64,000 nucleotides of DNA from positions 62,001 through 126,000 of the forward strand of contig CAWHLK010000059.1 in the NCBI GenBank assembly GCA_963829965.1, read 5' to 3'. Below the pieces are notes generated by a model that did not search any database, was not told where the DNA came from, and saw only the letters and a program-made list of their open reading frames with translations. The DNA comes from DASXZH01 sp963829965 (lineage in GTDB: Bacteria; Armatimonadota; Fimbriimonadia; Fimbriimonadales; Fimbriimonadaceae). Shown one piece after another: positions 19,027 through 27,643 of this stretch (the stretch's first letter is position 1; each line of letters begins with the position of its first letter). A program made the translations under genes and the position numbers.

Positions 19027-20154
19027 TGTAATGCTATGCATCTTGCACGGCGGTCGTGGCAAATCTCTCGACGGTTTCGTAAGGAGTCTTGCCTAAGTTG
19101 CGATAGCCCTGATGAGAGCGTTCTACATTGTAGTAGCAGATCCATTCCTGCAGGGCTTGTTCAAGATCATCTAGTGTTTCAAAGGGTCTTTTGCGCAGTT
19201 CGACTCTGAAGAACTCGTCGAGGATCGTTCGGTGGAAGCGCTCGACAAAGCCGTTGGTTTGCGGTCGCTTCACCTGAGTTGTACGGTGCTGGATCCCGAG
19301 CTTGTACAAGATGGCCTCGAAGGGGTGAGCCTCATTGCCGCAGAACTCGGTGCCGTTATCGGTTAAGATAGCTTCTAGGGTCAAGCCGTGCGATTCGAAG
19401 AACGGCAGCACTTGGGCATAGAGAAGCTCTGTAGCTCTCTTCGCGTTGCGCTCGGTAGCAAGCATGCCAAAAGCGTAGGAACCGAACGTGTCCACCGCAG
19501 TATGCAAGTAAACGCGTCCCACGCCCTTAAACAGGCCAACGTAAAAGGTGTCGAAGGATACGAGTTCACCTGGCCTTTTCGACTCCACGTGCCTCTCTTT
19601 GAAAGCAGGGTTGGTCGCCTCCATCTTTCGAAGAACTTCAACCGGCAGTTCCACACCTTTGAGAGCTTCTTCTTCCAGGCGAAGGAAACGGTCGAACCTG
19701 GTGGCCAGCCCCGCTTTGCGAAGGATGCCATGCACTGCGAAGTTGCTGATTCGCATCCCTTGTTTCCCAAGCTCGTTTGAAAGCCGCTTGCTCCCCCATG
19801 AAGGATGCTCTAATGAAAGCGCCCTCACCGCGGCCCTTACGGGCTCAGGAGTCGTTTGGGGGTGGGATTTATGAACCGGTGGCAAATCCTTGAGCCCATC
19901 CAGCCCATGCGTCTGATAGCGGCGCTTCCAATCATAGAAGCTGCCCCTATCCATCTGACCGCGCCTACACGCCTCCGTCACATTTCCAAGAGTGCGAGCG
20001 AGCTCGAGAATCTTAAGCCGCTGAAGCGCTAACTTCTCACCAGGGTCCTTCACAAATGAACGGTTTAAAACCTTCGGCCCCGCAATGTCAATACTGTTTT
20101 TCAATTCCATCTTGATTCCTGACTAAATAGCAGATCAAGATGCATAGCATTACA
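19027..20154 (-). mobile_element. Complete IS481-family insertion sequence (1128 bp)
   Basis: Perfect 19-bp terminal inverted repeats, TGTAATGCTATGCATCTTG at 19027-19045 and its reverse complement at 20136-20154, bracket one transposase gene. A 5-bp direct repeat, ACCCT, flanks both sides (19022-19026 and 20155-20159), as expected for a target-site duplication. The insertion is in intergenic low-complexity DNA (TTTACCCT... on the left, CCCAAAA heptamers on the right). Perfect ends and an intact gene suggest a recent, possibly active insertion. Confidence 0.93.
19034..20110 (-). CDS. IS481-type transposase (DDE integrase fold)
   Basis: 358 residues. N-terminal helix-turn-helix (LARTLGNVTEACRRGQMDRG, FYDWKRRYQTHGLDGL) and an rve/DDE catalytic core with Asp in ELVSFDTFYVGLFKG, Asp in AILTDNGTEFCG and Glu in TNGFVERFHRTILDEF. 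It ends YNVERSHQGYRNLGKTPYE, typical of IS481. Its stop codon lies inside the left terminal repeat. No frameshift or internal stop. Confidence 0.93.
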   Translation of the reverse strand: MELKNSIDIAGPKVLNRSFVKDPGEKLALQRLKILELARTLGNVTEACRRGQMDRGSFYDWKRRYQTHGLDGLKDLPPVHKSHPQTTPEPVRAAVRALSLEHPSWGSKRLSNELGKQGMRISNFAVHGILRKAGLATRFDRFLRLEEEALKGVELPVEVLRKMEATNPAFKERHVESKRPGELVSFDTFYVGLFKGVGRVYLHTAVDTFGSYAFGMLATERNAKRATELLYAQVLPFFESHGLTLEAILTDNGTEFCGNEAHPFEAILYKLGIQHRTTQVKRPQTNGFVERFHRTILDEFFRVELRKRPFETLDDLEQALQEWICYYNVERSHQGYRNLGKTPYETVERFATTAVQDA

Positions 20155-20235
20155 ACCCTCAACACCCAAAACCCAAAACCCAAAACCCAACACCCAAAAC
20201 CCAACACCCAAAACCCAACACCCAAAACCCACAAG
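20155..20235. repeat. Heptamer array CCCAAAA/CCCAACA
   Basis: About ten consecutive 7-bp units (CCCAAAA and CCCAACA mixed) directly right of the IS481 element and 30 bp before the HisC-like gene. Part of a heptamer family also seen at 21971-22058 and 24045-24096. Confidence 0.9.
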
Positions 20236-20263
20236 TCGCCCGTCACTCGTTATAATCTCCGCT

Positions 20264-21349
20264 GTGCCTGAGTTCAGTTCGATAATCCAGTCGCTGCCTT
20301 CGCTGATTCCGTTCATGGCCCCGGAGGCCCTGGAGCGAAGCTTGGGGCGCAAGATCGATCTCCGGCTGGGCGCCAACGAATCCAACTTCGGCATTTCCCC
20401 GCATGCCGCGGAGGCGATGCTAAAAGCGGTCGAGCGGGTGGGCTGGTATGGCGATCCGGAGAACTACGAACTTCGCGAGGAGTTGGCGCTTCGGCACGGG
20501 GTGACGCGGGACAACATCTTGGTCTCCGCCGGTCTGGATGACGTGCTAAGCCTGATCGCACGGACGTTCCTGAATCCGGGAGATTATGTCGTGAACTCTT
20601 TGGGCGGATACCCCACGCTCAACTACGGCGTTCAGGGCGCGGGCGGAAAACTGGAGTTCGTTCCTTATGTCGACGACCATGTGGACCTCGACGGCATTGC
20701 CACGGCCTCTCACCGAGTAAGCGCGAAGCTCGCCTTCGTCGCCAATCCCGATAACCCGAGCGGAAGCTGGCACACCGCTCTTGAGATAGAGTCATTCTTG
20801 CAAAAACTGCCCGAAGCAACTACTCTGCTGCTGGATGAGGCCTACTCGGACTTCGCTCCCTCAGATGCAATTCCTAGAATCGATGCAAGCAACCCGCGCA
20901 TCATCCGTCTGCGAACATTCTCAAAAGCGCATGGCCTTGCCGGCGCAAGGGTGGGTTATGCCATTGCCAACGAGGACACGGTTACTGCGATCAACAAGAT
21001 CCGCATGCATTTTGGGGTGAACCTCATGGCTCAAGCGGGAGCGCTCGCCTCCTTGCGCGATCCGCACTTTGTTTCAAACGTGGCGGACAAGGTTGCCGAA
21101 GGGCGGCAGGACTACTACCTCATGGCGAACAAAATGGGATTGAAAACCATTCCTTCCGCCACGAACTTCGTGGCCATCGATATGGGTAGCTTTGAAAACG
21201 CCAAAGACACGTTGAGCAGTTTCTTAAACAACGGAGTTTTCATCCGCATGCCGGGCGCACCGCCCTTGAATCGTTGCATCCGGGTGACCGTGGGCACGCC
21301 AGGCGAACGGGCGCGGTTTGCAGAGCAATTCGCGCGCATAGTAAAGTAG
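20264..21349 (+). CDS. Class I/II aminotransferase, histidinol-phosphate aminotransferase-like
   Basis: 361 residues from GTG 20264. PLP fold: RLGANESNFGISPHAAEAM, then GDPENYELREELA; the PLP-binding NPDNPSG and DEAYSDF strands; and the Schiff-base lysine in TFSKAHGLAGARVGYA. This order is HisC-like, but related enzymes (aromatic or threonine-phosphate decarboxylase types) share it and no his genes are nearby, so the substrate is open. A DinB gene follows 5 bp after the stop, with its Shine-Dalgarno overlapping the stop. Confidence 0.85.
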   Translation: MPEFSSIIQSLPSLIPFMAPEALERSLGRKIDLRLGANESNFGISPHAAEAMLKAVERVGWYGDPENYELREELALRHGVTRDNILVSAGLDDVLSLIARTFLNPGDYVVNSLGGYPTLNYGVQGAGGKLEFVPYVDDHVDLDGIATASHRVSAKLAFVANPDNPSGSWHTALEIESFLQKLPEATTLLLDEAYSDFAPSDAIPRIDASNPRIIRLRTFSKAHGLAGARVGYAIANEDTVTAINKIRMHFGVNLMAQAGALASLRDPHFVSNVADKVAEGRQDYYLMANKMGLKTIPSATNFVAIDMGSFENAKDTLSSFLNNGVFIRMPGAPPLNRCIRVTVGTPGERARFAEQFARIVK

Positions 21350-21354
21350 GAGTC

Positions 21355-21819
21355 ATGTCCTTACGCATTCAAGATCACTTTTCCCAACTCACCGAAAAAG
21401 CAGGCGAAGACCTGCAAAAGGCTTTCGCCAATATCCCCGAGGACAAGCGTGATTGGAAGCCGATGGGCGACGCGAGGTCTGCCATCGACCAAATGGCTGA
21501 AATCGCAATTCTCAATGGGTCCACGGCGAAACTGCTTAAGACCCATCAATTCGAAGCGGATTTCGATTTCAAGAAGTTTGCCGAACAGAAAAGTGCCCTG
21601 GCCCAAGACTGGGATGCGCTGAAAGCGATGCTGGACGAGAACACCGGATTTGCGGTGCAAACGATCAAGCACGTCCCCGACGAGGACTTGGGAATCGAGG
21701 TCGACATGCCCTGGGGAAAGATGACGGTAAGCCAGATCCTGGGCTATCCGTTCTGGAACATGTGCTACCACGAAGGCCAGATCAACTATATTGCGTCCAT
21801 GCTAGGCACGCTGCCTTAG
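21355..21819 (+). CDS. DinB-family protein
   Basis: 154 residues from ATG 21355, preceded by AGGAG overlapping the upstream stop; I reject the longer open frame from 21274 because it runs over the aminotransferase. Four-helix DinB/YfiT-like fold: helix 1 ends FANIPEDKRDWKP, and the C-terminal helix has the family's MCYHEGQINYIASMLG with a metal-binding His. DinB proteins are metal-dependent transferases or hydrolases; the exact reaction is unknown. Operon with the aminotransferase. Confidence 0.85.
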   Translation: MSLRIQDHFSQLTEKAGEDLQKAFANIPEDKRDWKPMGDARSAIDQMAEIAILNGSTAKLLKTHQFEADFDFKKFAEQKSALAQDWDALKAMLDENTGFAVQTIKHVPDEDLGIEVDMPWGKMTVSQILGYPFWNMCYHEGQINYIASMLGTLP

Positions 21820-22062
21820 TGGGTGGTGGGTGGTGGGTGGTGGGTATTGGGTGTTAGGTGTTAGGTGTTAGGTTTTAGGTATTAGGTTTTAGGTACTAGG
21901 TATTAGGTTTTAGGCTTTAGGCTACCCTTCGTCCGACAGGTCCGACAAGTCTGACCAGTCGGATCAAGTCCAACACCCAACACCAAAATCCGAACACCCA
22001 ACACCCAACACCCAACAACACCCAAAACCCAAAACCCAAAACCCAAAACCCAACTCCCATTA
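21820..22062. repeat. Two head-to-head heptamer arrays (GGTGGGT/TTAGG types and CCCAACA/CCCAAAA)
   Basis: 21820-21925 carries units such as GGTGGGT, GTTAGGT and TATTAGG on the plus strand. 21971-22058 carries CCCAACA and CCCAAAA units. All have a 7-bp period. The second array is read through by the 3' end of the minus-strand anti-sigma gene, adding a WVLGFGF-rich tail. Confidence 0.88.
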
Positions 22063-23394
22063 CCAAAATTATTGAGGAGCCCGAACCTTCTCTCGTACAT
22101 CCCAATGCTCCCCGAGAGGGTCACCGGGACTTTGTCAAATGTTACGTCCCCCACATACTTGCTGTGGTATCCCATGACCTTGCCTGATTTCATAAACGGC
22201 CGAGTTGGGTCCGGCTGGTAAACCGGCAGGGTTAGGCTCACAGTTCCGGAAATCGGCTTGGTTGTTCCGCGGCCCATAGCGCAATAGGGGCATGCTGCGG
22301 AAGGCTTCTTCATGCATTTGGCTGAGGTCAAGCATCGAGGATCGAAAGATCCGCCCATTGGCAGCAACGGCTTTCCGTCCTTGGCGGTCACGTTATAGGA
22401 CGTCGATGCCTCGGTCACGCCGTCAATCTTGAACCCGTGCGTGTCGCCGTATTCCGCGGGGCAGCCGGTCCATATCGGGTATGCGGCGGTGCCGTCGTAA
22501 AGCAGCGCTTTGAGGACCACCTTCTGGCTTCTAACCTCGGCGATACCGATGTGGCCTTTTAGCAAGTCACTCAGATCCTTGCCGCTCTTCTTGTAATCGT
22601 AAGCAAGGGCGCCCGCAGGCACGTCGAAACATGGAGTCGGGAAGGTCGTCAGGATAGTCGATGGTGGCTTGGAACGCATCGCCGTCAAACCAATTCGGCA
22701 AGCTCTTCTTGGGGTCTACCGGTATGGGATCCTGCTCCATCCGAACGATCCGTTCAGCATCGGGATCGACAAACACTTTGAGACGAGACTCCGCAATCGG
22801 CGTCTTCATGTCCCCGTCACCGAAATAACGTGTGCCTCCCGTTATTTGATACATAACGAGCACCTTCCCGTTAAAGGTTAGCTTTTTGGGAGAACCATCA
22901 AAATGGTATGGTGCGAAACCTGCACCCGAGCCCCCGGAGTCGGAGAGCTTCATTTGTGCATCCTGGAACAAACCGACGTCGAACAGTTCCAAGCCATCGG
23001 TTGTCCGAGTCCCCGGTTCTTCCTGCTCAACGGACCACATGTTGCCATTTCTGATCGCGTACTGGGAGCCGTTATTGCGCGTCTCCTGCACGTCCATGAG
23101 CCTTCGCGTTTTTTCGCCTTTGACCCAGGCTTCTACCGTCTCCAACTTCTTTGCAAACACCAAATGCACGGCTTTGGCATCTTTGAGCGCCTTCACCGCC
23201 TGAGCCCAGACGTCATCGCTCCGGTGCCAGGGGAAAAGCACGAGCCCGATGAGGATGGCGGTTGCCGCCAAAGGTGTCAGCAAGATGAACCGCTTCCGCG
23301 ACTTGGGCCTTTCGATGGCTGCCAATACTTGTTCAATTCCCCTCTCAGGAACCGGCTCCTCCCGGAGTTCCTTCACAGCTTCTTCAATGTTCAT
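21903..23394 (-). CDS. Anti-sigma-type membrane protein partnered with ECF sigma factor; frameshifted
   Basis: From ATG 23394: a cytosolic ~33-residue head (MNIEEAVKELREEPVPERGI), a TM helix (FILLTPLAATAILIGLVLF, ~36-54), then a large exported domain (AVKALKDAKAVHLVFAKKLE...) down to ~22640. There the frame switches, and DVPAGALAYDYKKSG... continues to a second conserved block (CPYCAMGRGTTKP, HSKYVGDVTFDKVPVTLSGS). The start overlaps the sigma gene by 11 nt. The last ~45 codons (from about 22060 to the stop at 21903) are translated heptamer repeat and its flank; the natural stop was probably near LLNNFGNG. The anti-sigma role is inferred from position and topology. Confidence 0.6.
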
Positions 23395-23932
23395 GAGTCA
23401 CTTTCTCCGAATACAAATTCTCTTCGCTGCCAATGTAGCTGCGGAGCTTTGATTTGGCTTCGCTGAGCCTGGATTTCACGGTTCCTTCCGGAATTCCCAG
23501 AGCGCTTGAGGCCTCGGCCAGGCTAAAGCCATGCACCTCCACAAGCAGAAAGGTGGACGAATGTTTTTCCGGCAGCCGGTGAATGGCGTTTAGCAGGATC
23601 TCCCGGTCCAGGATCTGGCCCACGGGGTCTGGCGAGGACAGCTCTTGCAAAGAGCCGGCGGGTCGCCGGCTTCGCCTCCAATGGGAGCATTCGTGCATAA
23701 GAATGCCCGCCAGCCACGCCCGCAAGGTGCTCCGGCCGTCAAAACGTTTGATGTTTCGATAAGCACTGATGAACGTGTTCTGCGCAAGGTCCTGGGCTTC
23801 CGTGTAACTGCCGCTCAGGTGCCTCGCCAGGCGATACACCTGATCGTAGTTGTCACGCACAATCCGTTCTAGGGCAGTTCGGTTCCCTGCTCCTGCCGCT
23901 CTCGCCGTTTCCAAGTCCGCCGCACGATCCAT
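23384..23932 (-). CDS. ECF-family RNA polymerase sigma factor
   Basis: 182 residues. Region 2 (DNYDQVYRLARHLSGSYTEA, QDLAQNTFISAYRNIKRFDG) and region 4 (GFSLAEASSALGIPEGTVKS, RLSEAKSKLR) with the usual linker. No region 3, so ECF group. Translationally coupled to the membrane protein at 21903-23394, the normal sigma/anti-sigma order. Confidence 0.92.
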   Translation of the reverse strand: MDRAADLETARAAGAGNRTALERIVRDNYDQVYRLARHLSGSYTEAQDLAQNTFISAYRNIKRFDGRSTLRAWLAGILMHECSHWRRSRRPAGSLQELSSPDPVGQILDREILLNAIHRLPEKHSSTFLLVEVHGFSLAEASSALGIPEGTVKSRLSEAKSKLRSYIGSEENLYSEKVTHEH

Positions 23933-24039
23933 TCGTTCCTACAAAGGTATAGCCTTTTGCGGGGAGGAAGGTTCGGAGAATATGGGGAGGCTTGAAAGTA
24001 TTCAGTTTTGAGTTTTGAGTCTTGATCGTTAAGGATCAG

Positions 24040-24097
24040 GCCTTGTAATACCCAATACCCAATACCCAACACCCAACACCCAACACCCAACACTTGC
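24040..24097. repeat. Heptamer array CCCAATA/CCCAACA
   Basis: Seven or eight consecutive 7-bp units, first CCCAATA then CCCAACA, between the sigma gene and a small minus-strand gene. Confidence 0.9.
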
Positions 24098-24106
24098 CCT
24101 AGGGGT

Positions 24107-24262
24107 CTAAATGCCCTGCTTGCGGATCCGGTTCTTGTTCGGCTTCTTTGCTTCCAGAGGCTTGGAAACGTATTGGCTGTCGTTTGCGTTGCCCTTCGGG
24201 GCGTTATGATCTTTCAGCTTGTCCAATGCGGCTTTGATTTCTTTTTTGGAGAGGCGACTCAT
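24107..24262 (-). CDS. Small basic protein, unknown function
   Basis: 51 residues from ATG 24262 (MSRLSKKEIKAALDKLKDHN, then a Lys/Asn-rich tail ending KNRIRKQGI). A TTG at 24319 would add 19 residues. Highly basic with one predicted amphipathic helix. It diverges from the alpha/beta hydrolase start 61 bp away. No family recognised; the codon pattern looks coding but the size makes this uncertain. Confidence 0.4.
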   Translation of the reverse strand: MSRLSKKEIKAALDKLKDHNAPKGNANDSQYVSKPLEAKKPNKNRIRKQGI

Positions 24263-24322
24263 TCCCGTAGGGTACCGGTTATTGGCCGCAGAACCCAAGA
24301 AGCCTGTGTCACTATTCAAAAT

Positions 24323-25330
24323 ATGAAGCAGGTTTTGCTCCTACTCTCACTCCTCCCCGCTCTGGCGTTCTGCCAACCTGCGGACGGTACGGTTCAGCGG
24401 CCTGATGTCACGCTCCATTACACGTCTATCGGCCACGGAGATCCTTTGATCATTCTCGCCGGGGGGCCCGGGCTGCCCGTGAGTTACATGGTGGATTTGG
24501 TCAAACCACTAAGCGAGCAGAACCGGTGCGTCCTTCTGGAGCAGCGCGGAACCGACCGCTCGCAGGTTGCCTCGATCGGCCCTTCCACGTTCGAACTGGA
24601 TACCTATGTGGAAGATTTGGAAGCGCTTCGAAAGAGCCTGCACCTAGGTCAGCTGAATATCCTGGGGCATTCATGGGGCGGGATCTACGCCATGGCCTAT
24701 GCCGCGAAATATCCTGACCGAGTCCATTCGCTCGTGTTGCTGTCTTCTCCCGGGTTGGACGTAAAGGAACTCGTCGCTGCGGAGCCTATCGTGATGGGGC
24801 GCCTCACGGAGGAGGACAAGGCGGCGGAAATGAGATGGACGAGTCCGGCCGAGGTATCCAAGGATCCCGCCCACGCAAACAGCATGGCCCTCGCCGCCAT
24901 CGCGCCCGCCTATTTTTACGACCGGGAGGCCGCCATGGCCTTTGCCGCAAAGTTGCCCAAGGGGATCCCGGTCAGTCCGGCAAGTCCGGTGGTTGTGTTT
25001 GGGGGCTTGATTAAGGACGGCTACGACCTCCGAGTCCCTCTGACTGCTTATCACGGACCAACCCTTATCATCCAGGGCGATCACGATGTCGTGGGCGACG
25101 AGGCCGCTAAACAGATCGGCGACACTATCTACGGATCGCAGGTGCTCTACATCCCCCATTGCGGACACTTTGAGTGGCTGGAAAAACCAAATGTGCTGTT
25201 CCCCGCCCTGAAGGCTTTTCTCGCACTCAATGCGGCCCCTAGCATTTGGCCGGACGAGGATTATCCGGTTGGGGAGCCGTTCGGTCGTGGCAATCATGGC
25301 CATGGCCACGGCGGCCACGGCCATCGGTAG
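24323..25330 (+). CDS. Exported alpha/beta hydrolase, proline iminopeptidase-like
   Basis: 335 residues from ATG 24323, chosen because it begins a signal peptide (MKQVLLLLSLLPALAFCQPA); the longer frame overlaps the divergent small gene. Fold motifs in order: LAGGPGLP oxyanion loop, LLEQRGTDRS, nucleophile elbow GHSWGGIYAM, acid in IIQGDHDVVGDEA, catalytic His in PHCGHFEWLEKP. These match S33 peptidase-like hydrolases. The protein ends in an unusual Gly/His tail (GRGNHGHGHGGHGHR), perhaps metal-binding. Substrate unknown. Confidence 0.82.
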   Translation: MKQVLLLLSLLPALAFCQPADGTVQRPDVTLHYTSIGHGDPLIILAGGPGLPVSYMVDLVKPLSEQNRCVLLEQRGTDRSQVASIGPSTFELDTYVEDLEALRKSLHLGQLNILGHSWGGIYAMAYAAKYPDRVHSLVLLSSPGLDVKELVAAEPIVMGRLTEEDKAAEMRWTSPAEVSKDPAHANSMALAAIAPAYFYDREAAMAFAAKLPKGIPVSPASPVVVFGGLIKDGYDLRVPLTAYHGPTLIIQGDHDVVGDEAAKQIGDTIYGSQVLYIPHCGHFEWLEKPNVLFPALKAFLALNAAPSIWPDEDYPVGEPFGRGNHGHGHGGHGHR

Positions 25331-25424
25331 GCTTCCTTTAGGTCCGCGGTAACGTGCCCCGAAGAGGCAATCGCAAAACTCCCAATGCCTCTCCATATCG
25401 GCTTTTATCACCATCCTGGATGCG

Positions 25425-25728
25425 TGTAGTAGGTCGAGCTTTCCGAAGGTCCTGAGCTTGTCGAAGGATAGCTTGACACTCCGCGAAGCGGAGCAAAGAG
25501 CTTCTGGAAGCTGAAGTAGGTCGAGCTTTAGCTTGACACTCCGCGAAGCGGAGCAAAGAGCTTCTGGAAGCTGAAGTAGGTCGAGCTTTAGCTTGACACT
25601 CCGCGAAGCGGAGCAAAGAGCTTCTAGAAGCTGAAGTAGGTCGAGCTTTCCGAAGGTCCTGAGCTTGTCGAAGGATAGCTTGACACTCCGCGAAGCGGAG
25701 CAAAAGAGCTGGGTTTCGCGATAGTCTC
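25425..25728. repeat. Tandem 60-bp repeat with internal hairpins
   Basis: The blocks at 25501-25560 and 25561-25620 are identical 60-mers, with partial or variant units on both sides. The outer two units carry an extra ~29-bp piece containing TCCTGAGCTTGTCGAAGGA, a palindrome common in bacterial intergenic repeats. Each unit holds the hairpin CTCCGC-GAA-GCGGAG. The array lies in the 495-bp gap between the hydrolase gene and the next secreted protein; apart from these repeats I see no gene in that gap. An inverted copy is at 18890-18960. Confidence 0.92.
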
Positions 25729-25825
25729 TGGAGCAAACCCGCCGCATGCGTCAGGCAAACGTAGCCCAATTAAGGGACACCACCCCCCGGGGCTCTCTGG
25801 AGTCTGAAGACTAAAGGAGAGCAAC

Positions 25826-26467
25826 ATGAATAAATTTTTACTTGGGTTGCTGGTAGTGGCGGTTGCGCTTCCGGGCGCGGCGCAAAACCATCGTAGCAGG
25901 GGTGGCGGTGGGGGCGGACACGCTGCCCCGCGATCCAGCGGTTACAGTCGCGCAGCGGCGAGGCCGTCAAGCAACAACACTAGGTCGTCCCACAGCTATA
26001 CCAGATCGTCCAGCAGCAATAGCCGATCATCGGCTGGTTATACGAGGTCCTCGACCGGATACAACCGAACCGCCGCTCGACCCGGATATACCGGCACGTA
26101 CGGACGGTCCGGCTATTCCAGCCGAAGCTCAACATTCGGTTTGACGCGTTCGCCTGGCTACCGGCCAATCGGCGGCCGGGGCGGCGGTGACATCCGGCCG
26201 ACCGGAACAGGACACCCCAGGGACTGGTTTGCCGGCCGCGGTTGGCATGGCGGCCCAGCTTACGTATCGCCCATCTTCAGCTGTTACGCAGGGTTCACCT
26301 GGAGTGAACAGCCAAGCCTGTACGACGTCGTATGGATTCAGGATCCAACGACCGGCCAATACTATGAGGCCTACTACTATCCGGAATACGGATACTACGC
26401 GTGGGCTTCCAACCCGCTCGTTGCGGTCGGTGTCTACACGCCAGGGCTGGCATTCGAGATAGGCTAA
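25826..26467 (+). CDS. Secreted Ser/Gly/Arg-rich low-complexity protein
   Basis: 213 residues; AAAGGAG precedes ATG by ~8 nt. Signal peptide MNKFLLGLLVVAVALPGAAQ, then ~100 residues of repeats of the type (S/T)RSSxxYTRSS and a Gly run, then a Tyr/Trp-rich end (GQYYEAYYYPEYGYYAWASN). Possibly a surface or matrix protein; no family recognised. Followed by a strong terminator. Confidence 0.7.
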   Translation: MNKFLLGLLVVAVALPGAAQNHRSRGGGGGGHAAPRSSGYSRAAARPSSNNTRSSHSYTRSSSSNSRSSAGYTRSSTGYNRTAARPGYTGTYGRSGYSSRSSTFGLTRSPGYRPIGGRGGGDIRPTGTGHPRDWFAGRGWHGGPAYVSPIFSCYAGFTWSEQPSLYDVVWIQDPTTGQYYEAYYYPEYGYYAWASNPLVAVGVYTPGLAFEIG

Positions 26468-26498
26468 CGCATTTAAAGGACAACAAGCAAAAACTCGG

Positions 26499-26526
26499 CC
26501 CGAAGGCTTCGCCTTCGGGTCTTTTA
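26499..26526 (+). terminator. Rho-independent terminator
   Basis: Stem CCCGAAGGC (26499-26507), loop TTC, GCCTTCGGG (26511-26519), then TCTTTTA. 32 bp after the stop of the secreted protein. Confidence 0.9.
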
Positions 26527-26564
26527 TAATTGAACTCGGTACAACCTTTGATACAATAAAATGC

Positions 26565-27519
26565 TTGAGTTATCTGCTCTTTATCGACGAGTGCGGCCAC
26601 GACCACCGGCACCTGCCTTACGGGGCGAGGGGCGGAATCTGCCTACCCGACGACAAGGTATGGGAATTCACCTGCAAAATGCGGGATCTTGAATATCAGT
26701 GCTTTGGATGCCACCTGCATGAATACGACACCGAGCTCAAGGCCCGCCATTTGCTGGAGAAGAACCGCTTCGAATGGGCTGCCTACTTCGAAAAGATCCC
26801 TTCCTATGAACGACGGCAACTGTGTGCCCAGTTTTTGAGGCAGGACAAGAAGACACGCCGCCATTTTTGTGCTTTTGGCCAGGCGTCGCTCAAGTTCGTA
26901 AGGCACCTCATCTCGCTTCTCGTGAGCTCGCAGGCGCGGATTTTTGCGTCCTTGATCCCGCAGGAATCGCTTGAAAAAACCGGCCATGCCCCCGGCCATC
27001 ACATGCGGAGCGATATCCTCATCCTCTTCGAGCGCTACGGCTATTTCCTGGAGGATCGAAACTCCATGGGTCTCATTGCCCTGGATGAGGGCGACCGTAC
27101 CGACGACCGCCGGTTTCTTCGGAAAATGGAAGCCTTTTTCCGTCTCCACGAAAAAGGAAAGATCTACGCGGACTGGATGATTCCAACCCCATTTTTTGTC
27201 GGATCGGACCTCTCCTACCCTTTGCAGGCGGCGGACATCATCATCTATTGCCTGGTTCAGTGCCACCGCCAACCTTCGATCGGCATGGACGCACCCGTCC
27301 GCCCCGAAATCGCCCAACTGGTGGATGCAAACGGGTTTGGGCGGCTGAATTTGCCGGTTCAAGCGCGAAATCGATGGCACGCCTCATTTCCCCGAAAGCG
27401 TGTTCTACGTCGAGAAGCTTTGGGAAGGACAGAAGAAAAAGGAGGCACAAAAAAAGAAGGTAAGCCAGACCGGCGTGGTCTTTAGATCATGCCGGAAGAC
27501 GAACCTCCAATCGATATAG
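26565..27519 (+). CDS. DUF3800 protein, frameshifted near the 3' end
   Basis: The start (YLLFIDECGHDHRH) and later VGSDLSYPLQAADIIIYCLV are the hallmark acidic and Q-A-D motifs of DUF3800, a family often linked to mobile DNA and suspected of an RNase H-like fold. The 26565 frame (TTG; a nearby ATG at 26561 is out of frame) runs to 27485. From ~27355 the next frame reads FKREIDGTPHFPESVFYVEK, which looks like the genuine C-terminus and stops at 27519. Function unknown. Confidence 0.75.
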
Positions 27520-27643
27520 TGCCATAAACGGAACCGTTCGTTCTCGGGTTTTCCGAAATTTAACAAAAAAAACTGAAAAGTGCCGATGATGACGCGGTTA
27601 ATCAGCCCTAAAGGCTTCAATTGCTCCCCATGCATAATGGTGC

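Noticed and set aside
25425..25728. CRISPR-like direct repeats
   Set aside because: Units are contiguous 60-mers with no unique spacers; no cas genes. The heptamer arrays likewise lack spacers.
24671..25747. Long minus-strand frame across the 60-bp repeats
   Set aside because: The repeated SVKL/KLDLLQLPEALCSASR text is just the tandem repeat translated; the rest is antisense to the hydrolase.
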